Positions 1-9,557 of a stretch of DNA of 64,000 bases are shown here, piece by piece. This DNA is from an uncultured Lachnospiraceae bacterium (GTDB lineage: Bacteria > Bacillota > Clostridia > Lachnospirales > Lachnospiraceae). The notes beneath the pieces are model-generated. The model was not told where the DNA came from and did no database searches. It saw nothing but the letters and a program-made list of their open reading frames with translations. A program made the translations under genes and the position numbers. Location: assembly GCA_902780405.1 (NCBI GenBank), contig CACZFI010000001.1, positions 491,838 through 555,837 on the forward strand, read 5' to 3'. Each line of letters starts with the position of its first letter. Position 1 is the stretch's first letter.

Positions 1-2139
1 GCTCATATTCGCTTCCGCGATGGCACGAACCTCATCCTGTGAGGCAAGGAAGATCTCAACCAGTTCCGGATCGAAGTGTTCTCCCGATCCCTCCTTGATG
101 ATCTCCATTGCTTTCTCAAAAGAGAAGGGCTCTTTGTAGCATCTCCTTGAGATCAAAGCGTCGAAGACATCCGCAACGGCCATGATCCTGGCCGACATCG
201 GAATCTCGGTCCCCTTCTTGCCTTTGGGGTATCCCTTGCCGTTCCACTTCTCGTGGTGGCAGGCCGCCATATTTTTCGCTTCGGTCAGGTACCCGGATTC
301 GGTCACCGTCTCGATCACATGCTCAATGATCTCTTCGCCCGCCGTGGTGTGCGTTTTCATGATCTCGAACTCTTCGTCGGTTAATTTACCGGGCTTATTC
401 AACACCGTATCCGATATCTTGATCTTACCCACATCATGCAGCGGCGCGGAGTGCACGCAGTTTTCGATGTACTCTTCCGTAAACTGTGCTTTGTGTTCTT
501 CCTTCGCCTGCATCTTCCGACAGATCAGTTCGACGTAGGCCGCTGTCTTCTTGATGTGGTCACCCGTGCTTTCGTCACGGCTCTCCACCATATCCGCCAG
601 AACGAGGATCAGGTTGTTCTGCATGTTGTTGATCATCTCGTTCTTTTTGTTAACTTCGGAAATGTAGCCGACGGTCTCATCGATCGTCTTGGTAAATGCA
701 TGATAGAGGTGTTCAATCTCATCGCCCGTGTCGATATCGAGGCGCTTCATGCGATCGACACCGCGCTCTAAGTCTTCCTCGTTGTCATACGCGAATCTGT
801 CAGCAGCCAGTGCCATGGCATTGATAGGTACCAGCAGCTTGTATTCGGAAATCCAAAGTGTAAATGCAAGCACCAGGATGATGAATCCCATAAAGAGGGC
901 AAATTCCTTGGTGATAAAACTTCGCTCATTGATCCGAACCTGATCCATGGATATATCCACGCAGGCGTAGCACACTGTATTTCCGGAGGAATCCTTCACC
1001 GGCTCATATACGGTAAGCAGCCAGCCGTAGGAATCATCCGATATGATGGGCTCAATCTCTCCTCCGTTTAAAAGCGTCGGAAGAAGATCGTAAAATGCGT
1101 CTTCAAACTCGATCACATCCCCGGGGTTGCTGCCCTCTAATTCATCCGTATCGAGGTCGAAAACCACATGACATCCGTCGGGTCTAATCTGATAGACATA
1201 TATGTATTGGATATCGGGAGAACTCTCTCTGACTCTGTACAGGAGTTCTTCCTGATGCTGGTATCCAGGAGCGTTCTCGCCCTCTTCGATAAACCTGTCC
1301 ACACTGTCGCCGTCGATCACTCCTGCAGCAAGCGTCGCAACACCATGTCCGAGCACCTTGTGCTCATCGATCGTAGAACGATCATAAAGCATGAAGCAGA
1401 TGACACCGGCCACGACTGCGATACACACCATGATGGTTCCTACGAGAAATACCACCTTGGCGCGCAGGGACATCTTTCTCGAGTAGGCCTTCTTGGCTTC
1501 TCTTTCTTCTGCCTCCGTCATCACCAGATTCTTGAGATTGTGGAGTTTGAAGCGTGCCTTCCAGCTTGCAGGAAAGACGCTGACCAGAATCAGGCAGATC
1601 ACCATCGTTATGGCCTTGTCGGCAAGGTCGATCAGGAAGCTCGAGAGCATGTTACCTGCAAAGCACGAAAGACGCCCGTCATTCATCATGCTCTGGATAA
1701 ACCCAAGCGGCACCTCCGCCGACGGATCAAATCCGTAAAGCATGTAGGTAAGAAATCCTCCGACGCCTCCGCCGATTACGGCAAAGAGGAAGATTCCGAG
1801 CAGCACACCCCATATCTTTTTGAAATAGCCTCTGTCAGCCATATAGGACGCGACAACCGCTATAAGAACACTGATAATTCCGTAGTAGGCATTGGTAATA
1901 TCCGCAAATCCGGTCAGGAGGTTTGAAAAATATCCGACCAGAATGCCGGGTAAATACCCGCCGACGATTGCGGCAAAGAGATAACCGATGGAATCGATAT
2001 AGAGCACGGTTCCCGTCATCACAGCCACATGTTTGCCTGCAACATCAAGCAGAATACCGAATAAGGACAGGAGAAGGATGGCCAGTGGCTTCCTGCTCCA
2101 CTCCTTTTCCATCTTTTCCAATTCCTGTTTCAACTTCAT
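1..2139 (-). CDS. Membrane HD-GYP domain phosphodiesterase, 3' end beyond window
   Basis: Reading leftward from the ATG at 2139, the frame stays open for 713 codons and runs off the window edge, so the C-terminus is missing. GGGGAGG stands just upstream of the start. The N-terminal ~190 residues are a multi-helix membrane domain. A second anchor and an extracellular sensor-like stretch follow, then another membrane helix and a HAMP-like linker. The cytoplasmic part has the HD-GYP signatures HDVGK and HHEKWNGKGYP, the motifs of enzymes that hydrolyse cyclic di-GMP. Family knowledge suggests a signal-responsive c-di-GMP phosphodiesterase. The ligand is unknown. It follows leuB by 46 bases and may be read through from the leu operon. 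Its likely counterpart is the GGDEF protein at 61.1-63.3 kb. Confidence 0.9.
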   Translation of the reverse strand, partial: MKLKQELEKMEKEWSRKPLAILLLSLFGILLDVAGKHVAVMTGTVLYIDSIGYLFAAIVGGYLPGILVGYFSNLLTGFADITNAYYGIISVLIAVVASYMADRGYFKKIWGVLLGIFLFAVIGGGVGGFLTYMLYGFDPSAEVPLGFIQSMMNDGRLSCFAGNMLSSFLIDLADKAITMVICLILVSVFPASWKARFKLHNLKNLVMTEAEEREAKKAYSRKMSLRAKVVFLVGTIMVCIAVVAGVICFMLYDRSTIDEHKVLGHGVATLAAGVIDGDSVDRFIEEGENAPGYQHQEELLYRVRESSPDIQYIYVYQIRPDGCHVVFDLDTDELEGSNPGDVIEFEDAFYDLLPTLLNGGEIEPIISDDSYGWLLTVYEPVKDSSGNTVCYACVDISMDQVRINERSFITKEFALFMGFIILVLAFTLWISEYKLLVPINAMALAADRFAYDNEEDLERGVDRMKRLDIDTGDEIEHLYHAFTKTIDETVGYISEVNKKNEMINNMQNNLILVLADMVESRDESTGDHIKKTAAYVELICRKMQAKEEHKAQFTEEYIENCVHSAPLHDVGKIKISDTVLNKPGKLTDEEFEIMKTHTTAGEEIIEHVIETVTESGYLTEAKNMAACHHEKWNGKGYPKGKKGTEIPMSARIMAVADVFDALISRRCYKEPFSFEKAMEIIKEGSGEHFDPELVEIFLASQDEVRAIAEANMS

Positions 2140-2185
2140 GAGTGCCTCCCCTCACACCGAGCGTGCGTCTTGGTGCGTACGTCTC

Positions 2186-3268
2186 TTATACTCTCTCGGC
2201 GATCAGGTTGCCCATCTCGTCGCACAGAACCTTTGTGCAGCCTTCCGACATGATATCTCCGGTTCTGTATCCTTCCACAAGAACCTTTCTGACTGCCGCT
2301 TCAATGGCATCCGCCTCGGCGTCAAGATCAAATGTATAACGCAGCATCATGGCTGCGGAAAGAATCGTAGCAATGGGATTCGCGATATTCTGTCCCGCGA
2401 TATCCGGTGCGGATCCGCCGCTCGGCTCATAGAGTCCGAACTTGGTTTCGTTTAAGGATGCGGAAGACAGCATACCGATGGAGCCCGTGATCATCGATGC
2501 CTCATCGGAAAGAATATCACCGAACATATTCTCTGTAAGGACGACGTCGAACTGTGCGGGGTCCTTGACAAGCTGCATTGCCGCATTGTCTACCAGCATG
2601 TGCTCATAGGATACCTCGGGATAATCCGCTGCAACCTCTTCCACGACCTTTCTCCAAAGTCTGGAAGAATCGAGCACATTTGCCTTGTCTACACTGGTCA
2701 CCTTCTTACGACGCTTCATGGCGATGTCGAAAGCCTTGATCGCAATTCTGCGAATCTCGGTCTCTGTATAAGTCAGTGTATCGACGGCTGTCATAACACC
2801 GTCCACCTCTTCGGTCTTTCTTTCACCGAAGTAGAGACCGCCGGTCAGTTCTCTCATGATGACCATATCGAAGCCCTTGTCCGCGATTTCCTTCTTTAAC
2901 GGACACGCATCCTTAAGCTGATCGTAAAGAAGCGCGGGACGAAGATTTGCAAACAGTCCGAGCTCCTTTCTGATCTTTAAAAGACCTGCCTCGGGACGCT
3001 TCTTCGGCGGAAGCTTATACCAGGGTGATGTCGAAGTATTTCCTCCGATGGAACCAAGCAGCACCGCGTCGGCCTTCTTCGCTTTGGCAACCGTCTCATC
3101 GGTCAGCGGATCACCGTAAGCGTCGATGGAGCATCCGCCCATCAAAAGCTGTTCGTATGCGATGGTGTGGCCGTACTTTGCAGCTACGGCATCTAAGACT
3201 TTCATGGCCTCGGATACGACTTCCGGACCGATGCCGTCACCCTTTATGACTGCGATATTCATGTTCAT
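2186..3268 (-). CDS. leuB: 3-isopropylmalate dehydrogenase
   Basis: This enzyme oxidatively decarboxylates 3-isopropylmalate to the leucine precursor 2-oxoisocaproate, using NAD and Mg/Mn. The N-terminal GDGIGPEV and the later [13 protein letters not shown] and [15 protein letters not shown] segments are typical of the isocitrate/isopropylmalate dehydrogenase family. The frame opens ten codons further upstream, but the ATG at 3268 is chosen because AAAGGAGA lies seven bases before it. That gives 360 residues, the usual size. It is the third gene of leuC-leuD-leuB, separated from leuD by a repeat-bearing 187-base gap. leuA is not in the window. Confidence 0.97.
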   Translation of the reverse strand: MNMNIAVIKGDGIGPEVVSEAMKVLDAVAAKYGHTIAYEQLLMGGCSIDAYGDPLTDETVAKAKKADAVLLGSIGGNTSTSPWYKLPPKKRPEAGLLKIRKELGLFANLRPALLYDQLKDACPLKKEIADKGFDMVIMRELTGGLYFGERKTEEVDGVMTAVDTLTYTETEIRRIAIKAFDIAMKRRKKVTSVDKANVLDSSRLWRKVVEEVAADYPEVSYEHMLVDNAAMQLVKDPAQFDVVLTENMFGDILSDEASMITGSIGMLSSASLNETKFGLYEPSGGSAPDIAGQNIANPIATILSAAMMLRYTFDLDAEADAIEAAVRKVLVEGYRTGDIMSEGCTKVLCDEMGNLIAERV

Positions 3269-3327
3269 GCTACTATCTCCTTTTATCAAATAATCCAAAT
3301 CTCACGCGTCCCTGTCAGCTGCTATCA

Positions 3328-3425
3328 GTTGCCCGGACACGCTCTCGCTAAATGTCGCACGCAGCGGACGCTAAGCTCGTGAGAAACCTCGCTAAGCGCC
3401 GGCGGCTCCATGTTGTCCCGGCAAC
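3328..3425. repeat. 98 bp dispersed repeat with terminal inverted repeats (copy 1)
   Basis: The ends GTTGCCCGGACA and TGTCCCGGCAAC are inverted complements with one mismatch. The body aligns almost end to end with 53567-53662, sharing words such as GGACACGCT, AAGCTCGTGA, CCGGCGGCT and CATGTTGTCC. It lies in the leuB-leuD gap, which holds nothing else recognisable. It could act as a small mobile or REP-like element or as a transcript-stabilising structure; function is unknown. Confidence 0.75.
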
Positions 3426-3455
3426 AGATACAGCGCCGCGGGACGCTGTGTATCG

Positions 3456-3944
3456 TCACTCTTTACTGTTGATATAGTTAATCAGGCCCTCGTGCTTGAT
3501 GATCTCTTGCATGAACGGCGGGAAGGCCTGGCCCTGGTACTCGGTACCCTTGGTCAGATCGTAGATCTTGCCGCTGTCGAAATCGATCTCGACCTCGTCA
3601 CCCGCAGCGATTTCCGCTGCCGCCTCCGGACACTCAATGATGGGGAGTCCGATATTGATGGAGTTTCTGTAGAAGATACGCGCGAAGGTCTCGGCGATCA
3701 CGCACGCGATGCCCGACGCCTTGATGGCGATCGGTGCATGTTCTCTCGAAGAGCCGCATCCGAAGTTCTTGTTGGCAACCATAATATCGCCCGCTTTCAC
3801 GCGTCCGACGAACTCCGTATCGATATCCTCCATGCAATGCTTCTTTAAGTCCTCGGGATCGGAGGAGTTTAAGTATCTTGCCGGAATGATTACATCCGTA
3901 TCTACATTGTCACCGTATTTATGTACTGTTCCTTTTGCTTTCAT
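3456..3944 (-). CDS. leuD: 3-isopropylmalate dehydratase small subunit
   Basis: This is the swivel-domain subunit that works with LeuC to isomerise 2-isopropylmalate to 3-isopropylmalate. The 162-residue length and the segments [22 protein letters not shown] and [11 protein letters not shown] are diagnostic of the small-subunit family. AAGGAAGGA precedes the ATG at 3944. It begins 28 bases after the leuC stop, so the two subunits are almost certainly made from one transcript. Confidence 0.97.
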   Translation of the reverse strand: MKAKGTVHKYGDNVDTDVIIPARYLNSSDPEDLKKHCMEDIDTEFVGRVKAGDIMVANKNFGCGSSREHAPIAIKASGIACVIAETFARIFYRNSINIGLPIIECPEAAAEIAAGDEVEIDFDSGKIYDLTKGTEYQGQAFPPFMQEIIKHEGLINYINSKE

Positions 3945-3972
3945 GGAATCCTTCCTTTCTTAAAGATCTCAA

Positions 3973-5232
3973 TCAGAGTGCTGCGGGGCTTACGATCTTA
4001 CCTGCAACCGCCGATGCAGCGGCAACTGCGGGACTTGCAAGATAGACTTCGGAATCAACGTGTCCCATACGACCCACAAAGTTTCTGTTGGTTGTGGATA
4101 CCGTACGCTCTCCCGCTGCCATAACGCCCATATGTCCGCCGAGGCAGGGTCCGCAGGTCGGGGTGGATACAACTGCACCTGCAGTGATAAAGATCTCGGT
4201 GAGACCTTCCTTGATCATCTGCATATATACATCTTGTGTTCCGGGGATTACGATCACACGTACACCCTTGGCAGCCTTTCTGCCCTTCATGATCTCAGCG
4301 GCGATTCTCATATCAGAGATACGTCCGTTGGTACAGGAACCGATCACAACCTGATCGATCTTGATATCGCCCACCTCATCGATGGTCTTGGTGTTCTCGG
4401 GAAGGTGCGGGAATGCAACCGTCGGCTTTAAAGTTGAAAGATCGATGGTATACTCCGCATCATAAACAGCATCCGCATCCGCCTCATACTTTGTGTAAGA
4501 CTTTTCGGAGTGCTCCTTCATGTAAGCTTCTGTAAGTTCATCCACCGGGAAGATACCGTTCTTCGCACCGGCTTCGATGGCCATATTCGCAATGGTGAAA
4601 CGATCATCCATCGTAAGATTCTTGATGCCGTCACCCACAAATTCCATGGACTTGTAGAGCGCTCCGTCCACACCGATCATACCGATGATGTGAAGGATAA
4701 CATCCTTGCCGCTTACGTAGGGTGCCTTCTCACCAACAATGTTGAATTTGATGGCGGAGGGAACTTTAAACCAGGCCTTGCCTGTCATCATACCCGCAGC
4801 CATATCCGTACTTCCGACACCTGTGGAAAATGCACCCAGTGCTCCGTAAGTACAGGTATGCGAGTCTGCACCGATGCAGGTCTCGCCCGCAACGATGAGT
4901 CCTTTCTCCGGAAGGAGCGCATGCTCGATGCCCATTGCACCCACATCAAAGAAGTTGGTGATGGAATTGGCATCCGCATACTCGCGAACACATTTGCAGT
5001 GCTCCGCACTCTTGATATCTTTATTCGGTGTAAAGTGGTCCATCACAAGTGCAATCTTGTCCTTGTCAAAGACCTCCTGCTTTTTGAATTTGGATAGTTC
5101 TTTGATCGCGACCGGTGAGGTCACATCATTGCCGAGTACAAGGTCGAGATTCGCCTCAATCAACTGACCTGCCACGACTTCGGGAAGGCCCGCATGGTTT
5201 GCAAGTATCTTCTGCGTCATTGTCATTCCCAT
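3973..5232 (-). CDS. leuC: 3-isopropylmalate dehydratase large subunit
   Basis: This aconitase-family subunit carries the 4Fe-4S cluster of isopropylmalate isomerase. Cluster-associated segments are visible: [17 protein letters not shown], and [11 protein letters not shown] with its two cysteines. At 419 residues it matches the shorter archaeal/clostridial LeuC type that pairs with a ~160-residue LeuD. AGGAGG lies eight bases before the ATG at 5232. It is the first gene of the leftward leu operon. A TATGAT-like -10 (complement of 5265-5270) is a possible promoter. No T-box leader fits in the short upstream gap. Confidence 0.97.
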   Translation of the reverse strand: MGMTMTQKILANHAGLPEVVAGQLIEANLDLVLGNDVTSPVAIKELSKFKKQEVFDKDKIALVMDHFTPNKDIKSAEHCKCVREYADANSITNFFDVGAMGIEHALLPEKGLIVAGETCIGADSHTCTYGALGAFSTGVGSTDMAAGMMTGKAWFKVPSAIKFNIVGEKAPYVSGKDVILHIIGMIGVDGALYKSMEFVGDGIKNLTMDDRFTIANMAIEAGAKNGIFPVDELTEAYMKEHSEKSYTKYEADADAVYDAEYTIDLSTLKPTVAFPHLPENTKTIDEVGDIKIDQVVIGSCTNGRISDMRIAAEIMKGRKAAKGVRVIVIPGTQDVYMQMIKEGLTEIFITAGAVVSTPTCGPCLGGHMGVMAAGERTVSTTNRNFVGRMGHVDSEVYLASPAVAAASAVAGKIVSPAAL

Positions 5233-5303
5233 AACATTTTCCTCCTAACATGTCATAATGAAGTATCATAACACATTTTAATAGGAATTAACAGTATATG
5301 TTT

Positions 5304-5333
5304 TTGACAACTTATCACTGATTATGCTATACA
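5304..5333 (+). promoter_or_regulatory. Promoter for the dihydrouridine synthase gene
   Basis: TTGACA at 5304-5309, an 18-base spacer, and TATACA at 5328-5333 preceded by TGC (extended -10). The gene starts at 5363, leaving a short leader. Confidence 0.7.
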
Positions 5334-5362
5334 TTTCATAGCAAAACGAAAGGACACTCCTT

Positions 5363-6295
5363 ATGCGTATTTATTTAGCCCCCATGGAGGGAATCACAAC
5401 CTACCTGTTTCGAAATGCATTTGATAAATTCTACGGCGGAATCGACTGCTATTACACCCCGTTTATCGCAAACCGTCATATGATCCAAAAAGAACGCTAC
5501 GAGGCAGACCCGGCACACAACGAAGGACTGCGTGTGGTACCGCAGGTTTTGACCAACGATATCGACGCCTTTGTCTCCCTTTCGGAGCAGTTTGCTGCGC
5601 TTGGCTATGATGAGGTGAATCTAAACCTCGGCTGTCCGTCCGGTACCGTAGTTTCAAAACGCAAGGGTTCCGGCATGCTGTATGATCCGGAAAAACTGGA
5701 CGATTTTCTCACACTTGCATTTAAGCGGATCCCTCTTCCGATCTCCGTTAAAACCAGGATCGGCATTCGCGAGCTTTCCGAGTGGGATGAGATCCTCTCG
5801 GTCTACAAGAAACATCCCATCAAGGAGCTGATCATACACCCCCGTCTCCAAAAGCAGTTTTATCGTGAATCACCTGATCTTGCTTCCTACGTAAAAGCGA
5901 CTAAGGAGTTAGACATTCCCCTTTGTTATAACGGTGATATCTACGACACTGACTCCATGAAACGGATTCTTGAAGCAGCACCGGATACACAGGCTGTGAT
6001 GCTCGGACGCGGACTTTTAAGAAATCCCGAGCTTCCGATGATCCTTCTCGGAAAGAAAGACGCCGATGCGCCGCGCGATATGGATCGCTTTCTTGCTTTT
6101 CACGAAGAGATCGTATCCGAATACAAGAAGATCATGCCCGGCGAAGTCCAGCTTCTGCACCGTATGAAGGAATTGCTCAACTACCTTGTCTACTACATTA
6201 GTAACCATCCCGAAGATGACATCAAAAAAATCCGGAAGGCCAAAAGCCTCCCGGAATATATGAGTGCTGTTCGTATTGTGGCAAGGAATCAATAA
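5363..6295 (+). CDS. tRNA-dihydrouridine synthase family protein
   Basis: This flavoenzyme reduces a uridine in the D-loop of tRNA to dihydrouridine, using NAD(P)H and FMN. The fold is a TIM barrel. The N-terminal YLAPMEGIT, the NLGCPSG motif containing the catalytic cysteine, SVKTRIG, and the LGRGLLRNP phosphate-binding end are all present over 310 residues. AAAGGA precedes the start. The exact subtype and target uridine cannot be assigned here. Its stop overlaps the rubrerythrin stop by seven bases, tail to tail, with no terminator visible between them. Confidence 0.93.
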   Translation: MRIYLAPMEGITTYLFRNAFDKFYGGIDCYYTPFIANRHMIQKERYEADPAHNEGLRVVPQVLTNDIDAFVSLSEQFAALGYDEVNLNLGCPSGTVVSKRKGSGMLYDPEKLDDFLTLAFKRIPLPISVKTRIGIRELSEWDEILSVYKKHPIKELIIHPRLQKQFYRESPDLASYVKATKELDIPLCYNGDIYDTDSMKRILEAAPDTQAVMLGRGLLRNPELPMILLGKKDADAPRDMDRFLAFHEEIVSEYKKIMPGEVQLLHRMKELLNYLVYYISNHPEDDIKKIRKAKSLPEYMSAVRIVARNQ

Positions 6296-6837
6296 TTCTC
6301 TGCATGAACTTCAAAGTATGACTGCGGATGATCGCATACGGGACATACCTCAGGTGCCTCTGTGCCGACTACGATATGTCCGCAGTTTCTGCACTCCCAC
6401 ACCTTCACTTCACTCTTCTTAAACACTTCCTGCATCTCGACGTTCTTTAAGAGTGCGCGATAACGCTCTTCATGCGCTTTCTCGATCTCACCTACCGCAC
6501 GGAACTTCTTCGCAAGTTCAGGGAATCCCTCTTCCTCGGCAGTCTTTGCAAAGCTCTCGTACATATCCGTCCACTCGTAGTTCTCACCCTCTGCTGCCGC
6601 AGTCAGATTCTCGGATGTATTGCCGATACCGGCAAGCTCCTTGAACCACATTTTGGCATGTTCTTTTTCATTGTCGGCTGTCTTTAAGAAAAGTGCCGCA
6701 ATCTGCTCGTAGCCTTCCTTCTTCGCCTTGGATGCGAAATAGGTGTACTTGTTTCTCGCCATGGATTCGCCGGCGAACGCTGCTTCTAAGTTTTTCTCCG
6801 TCTGTGTCCCTGCGTAGGGATTCGTCTTTCCTGCCAT
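6289..6837 (-). CDS. rbr: Rubrerythrin
   Basis: This non-haem di-iron peroxidase protects anaerobes from hydrogen peroxide. The N-terminal four-helix bundle contributes two EXXH-type iron ligand sets (EKEH and EKAH, with the outer glutamates AGES and AEEE). The C-terminal rubredoxin-like domain has the cysteine pairs CRNCG and CPVC. The length of 182 residues is normal. AAGGAGG precedes the ATG. It lies 19 bases downstream of two small membrane protein genes on the same strand, suggesting one oxidative-stress-linked transcript. That link is inference. Confidence 0.96.
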   Translation of the reverse strand: MAGKTNPYAGTQTEKNLEAAFAGESMARNKYTYFASKAKKEGYEQIAALFLKTADNEKEHAKMWFKELAGIGNTSENLTAAAEGENYEWTDMYESFAKTAEEEGFPELAKKFRAVGEIEKAHEERYRALLKNVEMQEVFKKSEVKVWECRNCGHIVVGTEAPEVCPVCDHPQSYFEVHAENY

Positions 6838-6856
6838 AGTATCCTCCTTATGCGTC

Positions 6857-7165
6857 TTATCTTTCTGTCAATCTGTGAAAAACCCTGCCCTTCGGATCTT
6901 TGATGAGCAGTCGTACAAGCCATACGATCAATCCAAGTACAACAACCGAAAGTCCGAGAAATGTGTCATTCAGCATATCAGCTGCCTCGGGCATAAAATA
7001 AGCATCGCGAAGTTCAATATACTCAAATACCGCATCTACCGTCCACATCAGGGACGCTCCCCAAAACATCAATGCGAGGAATCCGGTCTGCATCGTATCA
7101 TCCTTGCGATTGTACCAGATCACCGTAGTTACGATTGCCGCAAGGAGCGAGATCAGTAATGTCAT
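6857..7165 (-). CDS. Small membrane protein, unknown
   Basis: A 102-residue protein with three predicted membrane helices (about residues 1-18, 24-46 and 70-90) and a basic C-terminus. I do not recognise a named family. Its start is two bases from the end of the preceding gene and its stop 19 bases before rbr, so the three genes probably form one operon. A stretch of acidic and aromatic residues between helices two and three ([11 protein letters not shown]) could face the outside. No redox or metal motif is visible. Confidence 0.8.
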   Translation of the reverse strand: MTLLISLLAAIVTTVIWYNRKDDTMQTGFLALMFWGASLMWTVDAVFEYIELRDAYFMPEAADMLNDTFLGLSVVVLGLIVWLVRLLIKDPKGRVFHRLTER

Positions 7166-7167
7166 AT

Positions 7168-7575
7168 CTAGTCCTCCTTTGTATCAACCCACTGCGGAGC
7201 CGGTTTCATCTTACGCTTTAAGAGTGCATCGGCAGCAAAACACATACCCGCCCAAACGATCGTAACAAGCAAAGCCATGGTTACGCCCACCGTGGCCATC
7301 TCTTTAAACATCTCAAGCCGATCCGCCGGATCGCTCATCGCAGTTAAAAACGGGAACCAGGGAACCACCTCACCGTGCCAGATATGTTCAAACAAAAGCA
7401 GGATGGTACCACCCCAAAGCATCGTGGAAAGCCAGTGCAGTTTGATCGAAAAAGAAACCTTGGGCTCCGAAGTGATCACGCCTTCCGCTTCCTTCTTCTC
7501 CTCTTTCTTTGCAACAGCCTTTTCCACCGCGGTTACAACGACTGCCTCAGCCGCAGATACGATAAAACAAGCCAT
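7168..7575 (-). CDS. Membrane protein, unknown, upstream of rubrerythrin
   Basis: A 135-residue protein with an N-terminal hydrophobic segment, a charged KKEEKKE stretch (residues ~24-31), and two clear membrane helices around 50-65 and 95-118. Histidines and tryptophans cluster near the membrane (LHWLS, FEHIWHGE), which could suit cofactor or metal binding, but that is speculation. It is first in a probable operon with the 102-residue membrane protein and rubrerythrin. No family is recognised. Confidence 0.8.
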   Translation of the reverse strand: MACFIVSAAEAVVVTAVEKAVAKKEEKKEAEGVITSEPKVSFSIKLHWLSTMLWGGTILLLFEHIWHGEVVPWFPFLTAMSDPADRLEMFKEMATVGVTMALLVTIVWAGMCFAADALLKRKMKPAPQWVDTKED

Positions 7576-7621
7576 CCTTGTACCTCCAATCTCAAATCAA
7601 AAAACAAAACGGAACACGTCT

Positions 7622-7627
7622 ATTATA
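7622..7627 (-). promoter_or_regulatory. Extended -10 element for the membrane protein/rubrerythrin operon
   Basis: On the minus strand the sequence reads TGGTATAAT. This is a perfect -10 with an extended TG, overlapping the stop codon of the upstream ATPase gene. No good -35 is seen, which extended -10 promoters tolerate. Confidence 0.5.
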
Positions 7628-8366
7628 CCACAATTTCAGAAGATATCATCCTCTTATATGACAAAAATGCATCCGAAAGCAAGAATTCTTCATGACGGGG
7701 TTTTGCGGCATCGATTACGATTTCGTTCACCACCGTTGCCGGACTACCGGCAAGGATCAACACCCGATCCGCAAGCAGAATTGCCTCATCCACGTCATGA
7801 GTCACCAGGATCGTAGACAGACGGATCTTATCCATCACATCCAGATACCAGCTCTGCATCTTCTTTCTCGTGATCATGTCAAGGGCTCCGAAGGGCTCAT
7901 CAAGAAGTGCAACAGGTTTTTTGCATAGATAGGTGCGAAGCAACGCTGCGCGCTGGCGCATACCTCCGGAGAGCTGCGCCGGATACTGAAGTTCCGTTCC
8001 TGAAAGTCCGAAGGTTTCAAAGTACGGCGCCGCCGCCTCCCTCGCCTCCTTTTTGGAAAGACCTGACAGGCGAAGCGGAAGTGCAACATTATCGATGACC
8101 TTCTTGTGATCAAGCAGCAGATCCTTTTGCTGCATATAAGCCATCTGACCGGTTTTACCCGTGATATCATGACCGCCGATCGTAACTGCGCCTTCATCCG
8201 GTTCCAAAAGTCCGGATAAAATGTTTAAAAGCGTGGTTTTACCGCAACCGGAAGCGCCGAGGAGGGCTACAAGTTCCCCCTCGGCGAGTGTTACATTTAC
8301 TCCGGCCAAAACCTTCTTATCTCCGAAGGATTTGTTTATGTTATTGGCACATAGGATGTCTGCCAT
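7623..8366 (-). CDS. thiZ: ABC transporter ATPase, thiamine-precursor type (ThiZ-like)
   Basis: This ATP-binding subunit of the nitrate/taurine/HMP-type importers has 247 residues. Walker A reads GASGCGKTT, the signature LSGGMRQR, Walker B VALLDEP, and the switch region VTHD. Its ATG directly follows the stop codon of the substrate-binding protein gene (TAAATG), so the two are translationally coupled. Being under a TPP riboswitch, it most likely energises uptake of a thiamine pyrimidine precursor. No permease gene accompanies it. Confidence 0.9.
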   Translation of the reverse strand: MADILCANNINKSFGDKKVLAGVNVTLAEGELVALLGASGCGKTTLLNILSGLLEPDEGAVTIGGHDITGKTGQMAYMQQKDLLLDHKKVIDNVALPLRLSGLSKKEAREAAAPYFETFGLSGTELQYPAQLSGGMRQRAALLRTYLCKKPVALLDEPFGALDMITRKKMQSWYLDVMDKIRLSTILVTHDVDEAILLADRVLILAGSPATVVNEIVIDAAKPRHEEFLLSDAFLSYKRMISSEIVV

Positions 8367-9353
8367 TTAGTCTCCCAGATAATCGTTGGTAAATCCGGTA
8401 TTCTCCGGAATCTCTCCGGAAAGTCCGTTCTCATACAGCCACTTATAAAAGCTGTTCCATCTGTCCGCGTCAATATAGCCCCAACGGCTCTCTTCCGCCT
8501 TGTACTGATCGGCAAGCCACTGCTGGCTCTCGGTCACAAGTTTCTCATCAAGCTCGGGAACCTCCTCGCAGAGAATCTTTGCCGCATCCTCCGGATGATC
8601 GATCGCGTACTGATATCCCTTTTCCGTTGCATCGAGAAATGCCTTTGCAGTGTCGGGATCGTCTGCAAGGAAGTCAGAATTTGCAATGATCACAGGGCTG
8701 TAATAGTCAAACTCGGGAACAATATCCTTGAAGTAAAACATATTGGTCTCAAGCCCTGCCTGCTTGCAGGCAATGCCCGCCCAAGCATAGTATACCCAGA
8801 TCGCATCGATATCGCTCTGAAGTGCTGTGGGCTCGTCCAAAACATTTCCGGGGATCTGATTTACCTTGGAGAAATCTCCGCCGTCCTTCTTCATGATGTA
8901 ATCCATCATTGCAAGTTCAACGGGAAGTTCCCATGTTGCATAGTTCTTTCCCTCAAGATCCTTCGGTGAATTGATACCGTCTTCCTTCAGAGAAATAATA
9001 CCGGAAGTGTTATGCTGGATCAGTGCAGCAACAGCTATAACCGGCATCTCTCCCGCCTCAAACACAGGTGCAAGATAATCCTGGAAATCAATACCGAACT
9101 GTGCCTTGCCCGATGCTACCATCGCTGCAGCGCCGTCCTCGGGCGGCTGCACGATGTTTAATTTGATGCCCGCTTCCTCGTAGTAGCCCTCATGCTGTGC
9201 CACATAAAACCCTGTGTGGTTTGTGTTCGGCGTCCAATCAAGGACCAATGTGATCTCTTTCTGTGCCTTCTTTTCCTGCTTGCCGCAAGCGCAAAGACCT
9301 ACGGACAGTGCGGCAACCGTCACAACAGCTGCCAGTTTCTTCCATACCTTCAT
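8367..9353 (-). CDS. thiY: Lipoprotein substrate-binding protein of the NMT1/THI5 type (ThiY-like)
   Basis: An extracytoplasmic binding protein of 328 residues. The lipoprotein signal peptide ends in LCACG, so cysteine would be lipidated. The mature N-terminus LVLDWTPNTNHTGFYVAQ is typical of the THI5/NMT1 family that binds hydroxymethylpyrimidine compounds. The ATG at 9353 is chosen over an upstream in-frame ATG because AAAGGAGA precedes it and the signal peptide begins there. A TPP riboswitch lies immediately upstream. Exact ligand (HMP, formylaminopyrimidine) is inferred from family and riboswitch, not shown. Confidence 0.92.
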   Translation of the reverse strand: MKVWKKLAAVVTVAALSVGLCACGKQEKKAQKEITLVLDWTPNTNHTGFYVAQHEGYYEEAGIKLNIVQPPEDGAAAMVASGKAQFGIDFQDYLAPVFEAGEMPVIAVAALIQHNTSGIISLKEDGINSPKDLEGKNYATWELPVELAMMDYIMKKDGGDFSKVNQIPGNVLDEPTALQSDIDAIWVYYAWAGIACKQAGLETNMFYFKDIVPEFDYYSPVIIANSDFLADDPDTAKAFLDATEKGYQYAIDHPEDAAKILCEEVPELDEKLVTESQQWLADQYKAEESRWGYIDADRWNSFYKWLYENGLSGEIPENTGFTNDYLGD

Positions 9354-9360
9354 GTTGGAA

Positions 9361-9386
9361 TCTCCTTTCATTTCTTTCGGAGGAGA
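9361..9386 (-). promoter_or_regulatory. Hairpin sequestering the thiY ribosome-binding site
   Basis: On the minus strand TCTCCT and AGGAGA are exact complements separated by a 14-base loop. The second arm is the Shine-Dalgarno of thiY. This is a plausible translational expression platform for the riboswitch just upstream. A weaker G/C-rich hairpin (AGGCTTTTC with GGAAGGCCT) lies between the two. Confidence 0.5.
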
Positions 9387-9444
9387 CAATAAAGGCCTTC
9401 CAAATCGCACAGCGAATTGAAAAGCCTGTTCTTTCGATACCGTC

Positions 9445-9535
9445 TTCTCCCTACGCCGGCATTACCCGGATCAGGTTAAGGATTAACAGCAGGTTTATGC
9501 TGTCTCTCAGCCCGCTTCCGCGAGCACTCCTGATA
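9445..9535 (-). ncRNA. TPP (THI-box) riboswitch
   Basis: Read on the minus strand, the conserved TPP aptamer pieces occur in order: AGGAGTGC near the 5' end, GGGCTGAGAG, then AACCTGATCCGGGTAATGCC and GGCGTAGGGAGA. These match the thi-box consensus (CTGAGA and the ACCTGAT...GGTAATGCC...GCGTAGGGA core). It sits between a consensus promoter and thiY, so it should switch off thiY-thiZ when thiamine pyrophosphate is abundant. Confidence 0.96.
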
Positions 9536-9557
9536 GTCGCCCCAAGCGACGACGGTT

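Noticed and set aside
1168..1926. 252-codon plus-strand frame
   Set aside because: Antisense to the HD-GYP gene, odd composition, no start signals.
5233..5362. T-box or leucine leader upstream of leuC
   Set aside because: The gap is only 130 bases and holds two divergent promoters; no T-box consensus or leucine-codon leader peptide is visible.
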